Source of the DNA: Kluyvera sp046569695
GTDB taxonomy: Bacteria > Pseudomonadota > Gammaproteobacteria > Enterobacterales > Enterobacteriaceae
DNA length: 64,000 nucleotides
NCBI RefSeq assembly: GCF_046569695.1
Contig: NZ_JBKHUI010000021.1
Span: 1-64,000, forward strand
Direction of reading: 5' to 3'
Made by a program: the position numbers and the translations under genes. Under the pieces are notes generated by a model. That model saw only the letters and a program-made list of their open reading frames with translations. It had not been told where the DNA came from and made no database searches. Below are positions 59,830 to 64,000 of this stretch, piece after piece (the stretch's first letter is position 1; every line of letters starts with the position of its first letter).

Positions 59830-60044
59830 ATGAAATACGAATGTGAAAACCTTATCGAAAAAATCTCGTAGGTGAAGTTAAAAAGGCCGATGGGGTTGCC
59901 AATGAGTTTGTCTCACCTAGCAGCCGTTTGGTACCGGATCGCATTGTTCTGCTATCCGGTGGCAGCCTCGTTTTCGTCGAATGCAACGCTCACGGAAAAT
60001 CACCACGTGCCGACCAGATACGCGAGCATGGATGGCACCCTTAA
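59830..60044 (+). pseudogene. VRR-NUC nuclease gene remnant
   Basis: After an ATG at 59830 (MKYECENLIEK), a shift in the A-run near 59860 is needed to read LVGEVKKADGVANEF, then SSRLVPDRIVLLSGGSLVFV, then ECNAHGKSPRADQIREHGW. This is the VRR-NUC domain of phage-type nucleases: V-P-D-R, then E-C-x with the usual catalytic Lys replaced by Asn. It ends early at TAA. The frameshift, the Lys-to-Asn change and the truncation mark a dead gene. Confidence 0.75.
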
Positions 60045-60128
60045 TCTGGATGCTGGAGGCTCAGCAGAAGGAGTGCAGCGGAAGCAATCTGGTACATTGA
60101 GCGCCTGATAGGCCACCGCTGCCATCGA

Positions 60129-61811
60129 TTAATGAAGCTGATTAACCATTGTCATCATAGAGTGTTCGGTTTCGGTGATTTCAGTGGTAAGTGATTCATC
60201 GATCCGTTTCATCTTTAGATCGTGATTTGTACCGAACAGATCCAGCTTATCTAGGGCATACATCAGCAGGGCTGTAATAACGGCGGTCAGGACCGAGGAC
60301 AGAAGGATAGGTAACGGACCCGGCAGACCCAGACTGTTCAGCCACGTCTCGAGGCCAAGCGAGGCAAAAATGGATAAGGAACCGGCCACCAGTTTCAGAA
60401 TGGCATCCCCTTTTTGGGCCTGGCTGCTGCTTTTATCACTCAGGATGGTGACTGATTGCATCAACACCTTGAAGCCTTCCTTGACCATCCGCATGAGGTT
60501 TTTGAATACGCCCACAAAACAGTTAACAATTCCTTCCAGCAGCATTGAGAGGAAGTTTTTTACAAAGCCTTCCGCCAAGTCCTTCAGCAAGGTTGACGCA
60601 TTAGTGAGAACGTATGTCTTCATGCGGCTGAGGCGAAGTTTCAATGCCTCAGTATAGCCACTGACCCCTACGCCGGTGTCCAGACCATCCGACAGGCTGG
60701 TGCGGAGCTCGTAGTAAAGCGGCTTTATGACGAACAGAACCAGATCGCCGATCGACTGGTGACCGGCTGCCTGACCGGCATCTTTGACCAGAACTTTTTG
60801 GACACTCCGGTCTTTACTGATATTGGACCACACAGTTTCATTGGTTTTGTCGTCAATGGCTTTCTTAGCCACTTTCATCTCGTCTATCATCTGCTGACGG
60901 GCCTGGATTTGCTCCTCAGTGAGTGGCTTTTTAACCTCCTTGCCCCTTTTTTTGACGATCACATACCCCTGCTTCACTTCCTGCTGAAGCTCCGCGCTCG
61001 TCTTGTCGAATTTTCCAAAATCCTTGCCACTGTTATTGGCCTGTGACGTCACTTTATAGTTTTCGTCAATGTTGGCTATAGCCTCGATGTCATCGAGGTT
61101 CAGGGCCTTGTTACCTTTCAGGTCGTTACACACTTCAGCACAAGAAATGGCATGGTCAACCTGTGCTGCTCGCTCCGGTGTCCCTTCACTGTTAGCGTGC
61201 CGCTTGTTTCTGTAGACGACCTGTCCGTCGTACTCATCATGGGATCGCTGACGGTTGCCGAAGTGGGCGTCCTTATGTTTCTCCATTTTCTTACCGTTGC
61301 GCATCTGAACGGTCACGCCATCACGCGTCATCGTACCGCTGTTATAGACGGTTTTATCAGCCAGATTCTGAATGTTTTGGCGTTCAATCAGCTGCTCACT
61401 GTAGCTGTCGAGCCTAAAGTTGCTGCTGTTGATGGCCTCATACTGGAAAGTCCGGCATTCCTGGTACAGACGCGAAGGCGTAATTCCCTGACGAATGCCA
61501 ATGTTACACGCCCGCATCGTCCCATCAAGCAGGCTCAGGAAGACGGGCTCCAGAATAGTATCGATGGCACTGCCCGTGGAGAGGTGTTCAAGACGGGCCA
61601 AAGCATCAGCCCTGTTGACCGCAAGATCCATGCCTTCGACGGAGGAGCGGTAAAATTCACTGACCTTACAGGCCTGTACTAATGCAATGTCCGGCTCCCC
61701 GGCCAAGTGCCGCGCCACCACCGTTAAAGAAGCTACGGGGGTTAGTTGTGGTAGGCGCTGTAATCGGCGTGCTTTGATGGCATTCAGATGTCGTGCATTT
61801 TTCTCATTCAT
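60129..61811 (-). CDS. Large protein of unknown function with C-terminal membrane region
   Basis: I do not recognise this 560-residue protein. Residues 1-230 are soluble and include VDHAISCAEVCND (about 218-230), faintly HNH-like. Residues 270-330 are lysine-rich and helical. From about 420 on come long hydrophobic stretches (LSMLLEGIVNCFVGVF; LVAGSLSIFASLGLETWL; LPILLSSVLTAVITALLMYAL) indicating three or more membrane helices. It follows the 177-residue membrane protein gene by nine bases, so the two probably work together. A membrane-acting defence effector is one possibility. Confidence 0.75.
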   Translation of the reverse strand: MNEKNARHLNAIKARRLQRLPQLTPVASLTVVARHLAGEPDIALVQACKVSEFYRSSVEGMDLAVNRADALARLEHLSTGSAIDTILEPVFLSLLDGTMRACNIGIRQGITPSRLYQECRTFQYEAINSSNFRLDSYSEQLIERQNIQNLADKTVYNSGTMTRDGVTVQMRNGKKMEKHKDAHFGNRQRSHDEYDGQVVYRNKRHANSEGTPERAAQVDHAISCAEVCNDLKGNKALNLDDIEAIANIDENYKVTSQANNSGKDFGKFDKTSAELQQEVKQGYVIVKKRGKEVKKPLTEEQIQARQQMIDEMKVAKKAIDDKTNETVWSNISKDRSVQKVLVKDAGQAAGHQSIGDLVLFVIKPLYYELRTSLSDGLDTGVGVSGYTEALKLRLSRMKTYVLTNASTLLKDLAEGFVKNFLSMLLEGIVNCFVGVFKNLMRMVKEGFKVLMQSVTILSDKSSSQAQKGDAILKLVAGSLSIFASLGLETWLNSLGLPGPLPILLSSVLTAVITALLMYALDKLDLFGTNHDLKMKRIDESLTTEITETEHSMMTMVNQLH

Positions 61812-61820
61812 AATCAGACC

Positions 61821-62354
61821 TTAGGCAGCAACCAGTTCATACCAGGAGGTCATAAAATCGCGTGCCTCTTGCGGTTTTGTCTCATCCAACTGCATCAGCA
61901 TTGTCACCAGCTCTTCCAGTGTTGAAAGCGTTTTGGGATCGTTAAGCTGATACTCGGCAATCATCAGCCAGATCGTAGAAAGATTAGGTGGGCTGACAAT
62001 CATCTCAGCAATCCTGAGTTGCGTATGTTGAGATAAACGGCTACGTGAACCAATCCCAACGACCAGATCGTCCAGCAGCGTAATGTTCGCAGGGGTATTA
62101 AGATGATTAGCTTTCAGGCAGCAAAGACCCAGTGCGTATCCGGTCAGAATAAATTCTTCTCTCTGACTGAGTTCACCGAGCAGCCGGGCCACCTTCAGTT
62201 TGAGCGTATCAAGCTTGTCAGCGTAGGCAGCTTTGGCTCGAGCTTCACCTGTTGCTTCTCCTTTTTTTTCTGCGTTCTCACCATATAAATATACGCCAAC
62301 GGCACCAGCAATCACGGTTACGCCACTGATAATGACTTTGATCCAACCACTCAC
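61821..62354 (-). CDS. Small membrane-anchored helical protein
   Basis: The 177-residue protein has one N-terminal membrane helix (WIKVIISGVTVIAGAVGVYLYG), a short lysine- and alanine-rich linker, and a helical domain of about 130 residues (LGELSQREEFILTGYALGLC ... LEELVTMLMQLDETKPQEA) with a TerB-like feel. It starts with GTG after a strong AGGAGG. It is first in an operon with the 560-residue gene. Function unknown. Confidence 0.75.
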   Translation of the reverse strand: MSGWIKVIISGVTVIAGAVGVYLYGENAEKKGEATGEARAKAAYADKLDTLKLKVARLLGELSQREEFILTGYALGLCCLKANHLNTPANITLLDDLVVGIGSRSRLSQHTQLRIAEMIVSPPNLSTIWLMIAEYQLNDPKTLSTLEELVTMLMQLDETKPQEARDFMTSWYELVAA

Positions 62355-62664
62355 TTCAACCTCCTTCTGAGGTTACTGGGTTCAAAACTTTCGCTTTTAC
62401 GTACCAAAAGAGTACTCCCGATATTTTAATTTGTATAACAGCAGTACAGAAATAAGCACGTAGTAATGGCAAGTAACGTTGTTGTAATATCCGCTCCCCG
62501 CTCAAAGCGGGCTAGCTAACCGAGCATTAGATCCACTATGAACGAGGAGCAGGCTCCTCAGGCAATCCACTGCTGCCAGATGCGGATGTGACCTGCTCCA
62601 GCGCCCTGAACCGAAGTAAAAAGGTTATCCACATTAAAAGTGGATATCATTGTGGATGAAGTGG
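62355..62664. other. Gene-free stretch with DnaA-like inverted repeats
   Basis: No gene is supported here. Near the right end GGTTATCCACATTAAAAGTG leads into GGATATC and then TTGTGGAT. It holds one perfect DnaA box (TTATCCACA), an ATCCAC/GTGGAT inverted repeat and another TGTGGAT. This could be an origin-like or regulatory site of the former element, or chance. Confidence 0.3.
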
Positions 62665-62893
62665 TCAACTAAAACTGGCAACCGCTAGAGTTTTTCCAAT
62701 ATCGGTTTTCCGATTCGTTGGGGGCAACCCACCGTTATATTCATGCGGCCTGAGCGCGCTGTAATACCCAACGATATAGTCCGTTATTGCCTAGGCTGCA
62801 TCGCTGAAGCTTGTGTAACCCGCCACCGGTACCCATTCTTTCTTCAGACTCCTGAAGAAGCGTTTCATTGGACTGTTAGGCGGGAGGAACTCT
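62665..62893 (-). pseudogene. 3' remnant of an IS3-family transposase (orfB)
   Basis: Read on the minus strand: NSPMKRFFRSLKKEWVPVAG, then YTSFSDAA, a TAG, then AITDYIVGYYSALRPHEYNG and GLPPTN, then TLAVASFS. This is the catalytic end of an IS3-group orfB (N-S-x-M-E/K-R-F, YNGGL). An internal stop and a shifted end show that it is dead. Confidence 0.8.
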
Positions 62894-62940
62894 GCTTTTT
62901 ACCTAGGAGTAAAGCGGTTCGGCACAGATCGGAACTGATA

Positions 62941-63516
62941 TTAGTGGCCGGTAAATAGCAGATATTCATCCATCATTTGCGTGAGGGATATGTTTTCCTC
63001 CTGCCGTCTAACCAGCCACAAACCTAGATCTTCAGGTGCCTTACGTTTCAGGTTATCCAACCAGTCTTCCAGCGTCGCACCCATCATCAAATCGTACCAA
63101 CATAGCCAGACCAGTTTGTGGCGATGCTCCGGGGAGCTGAATTGTTGTAACAGGCTAATCAGCCTGTTTGCCAGTGGGCGTTGTTTCAGGCGGATACATT
63201 CACTCAGCAATATCCCTTCCAGCATTGGGTGGTGCAGTAAAGTTTTTTGCTTTGTCTCAAGACTGATTTGCATATCAGTCACTACCGACACTGGTTCTGG
63301 ATGCTGACTTCCGTAAATCAGTCGATAAAGGCATTGTGGCACCACTGCAGTCATCTGCCCTGCGCCGGGAAAGTACAGGCTGCCCACCATCAGATGGTGG
63401 CTGGCCTGAATATTGGGATGACACATGCCATTTATGATGGCCAGTTTTGTGAACCCGTTTAGCCAGCGTTGATAGCTGATTAGCAAACTGTCATAACGCG
63501 TCTTTGTCTCTTTCAT
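62941..63516 (-). CDS. Unknown island protein
   Basis: A 191-residue soluble, helical protein rich in Leu, His and Trp, with no motif I can assign. Its start MKETKTRYDSLLISYQRWLN and the stretch HLMVGSLYFPGAGQMTAV are reminiscent of small genes that follow alpA in P4-like islands, but the family name is not known to me. It lies about 100 bases downstream of alpA in the same direction, so it may be under AlpA control or co-transcribed. Confidence 0.6.
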   Translation of the reverse strand: MKETKTRYDSLLISYQRWLNGFTKLAIINGMCHPNIQASHHLMVGSLYFPGAGQMTAVVPQCLYRLIYGSQHPEPVSVVTDMQISLETKQKTLLHHPMLEGILLSECIRLKQRPLANRLISLLQQFSSPEHRHKLVWLCWYDLMMGATLEDWLDNLKRKAPEDLGLWLVRRQEENISLTQMMDEYLLFTGH

Positions 63517-63618
63517 GGTGAATTATCCCTGGATACTGAATGATAGGCAGCTACAAAGCTCCGCAATGAGCGGATAAAGAGTCTGCCTGTCAGGAAAGTG
63601 ATATGTAAGGAGAGGTAA

Positions 63619-63825
63619 CTAGCTGCGTGATTCGTCGATTCTCGCCTGTAGCCAGGCTTCCACTTCACTATGCTTCCAGCGAGAACTGCGACCCAGCTTA
63701 ATCGGTTTCGGAAATAAACCGTCTTTGATGAGCTTATAAAACCACTTATCCGTCAGGCCCGTGAATCTGGTAATGAACTGCATGTCCACTAGTTGGTCAT
63801 CAAACAGAGAAATTTGAGTTGTCAT
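63619..63825 (-). CDS. AlpA-family phage regulatory protein
   Basis: The 68-residue MerR-like/AlpA helix-turn-helix protein reads DMQFITRFTGLTDKWFYKLI, then DGLFPKPIKLGRSSRWKHSE, then EVEAWLQARI. AlpA proteins activate the excision machinery of P4- and CP4-57-type elements. The start at MTTQISLF is chosen because GGAAG lies about eight bases upstream; in-frame codons farther up lack a good ribosome site. It marks the regulatory end of the island. Confidence 0.85.
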   Translation of the reverse strand: MTTQISLFDDQLVDMQFITRFTGLTDKWFYKLIKDGLFPKPIKLGRSSRWKHSEVEAWLQARIDESRS

Positions 63826-64000
63826 TGTGCTGTCTTCCATTGTGGGATTGACCTGAGCGGGTGGTTGATTGCCTTTAACCACCAGCCCTTCCACATCAAT
63901 GGGGTGATATGTAAAAAAGTGCAGAACCGATGTTAAAGACCTCTGGGCCTGCCTAATCCACTTGATGGCGGTACCTCGCTGGCACCGTAGTATATTTGTC
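63826..64000. other. Right edge, upstream of alpA
   Basis: This stretch probably carries the alpA promoter. I see no gene or clear attachment-site copy of the leuX 3' end before the window stops, so the island continues beyond it. Confidence 0.4.

Noticed and set aside
59872..60108. 78-codon open frame starting at 59872
   Set aside because: The VRR-NUC homology lies in a different frame of the same bases, so this frame is a by-product.
62743..62958. 71-codon plus-strand frame at 62743
   Set aside because: It is antisense to the IS3 transposase remnant, which has clear homology on the minus strand.
1..64000. CRISPR array
   Set aside because: No regularly spaced repeat of 24-40 bp with unique spacers was seen; the repeats present are REP units and dispersed hairpins.

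Overview
The window is chromosomal DNA from a member of the Enterobacteriaceae. The gene order fbp-mpl-darP-pmbA-cybC ... nrdG-nrdD-treC-treB-treR-mgtA-ridA-pyrI-pyrB-argI-rraB ... valS-holC-pepA-lptF-lptG-yjgR ... leuX is the 95-97 min region of the E. coli/Salmonella backbone, and the proteins align almost residue for residue with their E. coli counterparts from memory. miaE (absent from E. coli K-12), the many REP elements and the GC-rich backbone suggest an Enterobacter/Leclercia/Lelliottia-type genus. The genus is an inference; no rRNA gene is present.

Layout. 1-6000: fbp, mpl, a GNAT acetyltransferase, darP, pmbA, cybC. 6086-15131: a lineage-specific catabolic block. It has a PRD protein, the SFCGS/DUF4312/DUF4311/DUF4310 set (two soluble, two membrane proteins), a metallohydrolase, a DgaE-type PLP ammonia-lyase, a KDGP aldolase, a periplasmic lactonase and a PRD/EIIB/EIIA activator. 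Two CRP-like sites and a perfect 20-bp palindrome precede it. The block looks like uptake plus degradation of an amino-sugar acid. 15164-15725: a RelBE toxin-antitoxin. 15729-18440: anaerobic ribonucleotide reductase with NrdR, FNR and DnaA sites upstream. 18836-23096: trehalose utilisation. 23139-26160: mgtA with its PhoP box and mgtL leader. 26288-30117: ridA, pyrLBI, tabA, argI. 30278-35984: rraB, miaE and several membrane or periplasmic proteins. 36205-43608: valS-holC, pepA, lptFG. 43793-49795: yjgR, a fused dihydroxyacetone kinase, ahr, and an HNH nuclease/methyltransferase pair.

At 50070-50154 the leuX tRNA gene begins a genomic island that runs past the right edge. The island is AT-rich in its unique parts and full of wreckage. 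It carries a P4-type integrase; a C5-cytosine methyltransferase and a NotI-family restriction enzyme arranged tail to tail; a ghost of a second integrase; an uncharacterised two-gene operon whose second protein carries a PD-(D/E)XK-like motif; an integron-cassette-like segment; a decayed IS3-family element; a STAS-like/GHKL ATPase; a dead VRR-NUC gene; a membrane-protein gene pair of unknown role; an IS3 transposase remnant; and an AlpA regulator. This is the composition of a defence island.

The best candidates for undescribed biology are the two-gene operon at 54252-56644, the methyltransferase whose recognition region reads as methyltransferase-like in two overlapping frames (52299-52637), the SFCGS/DUF431x operon, and the pair at 60129-62354. 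All family assignments come from reading motifs and recalling relatives; no search was run.
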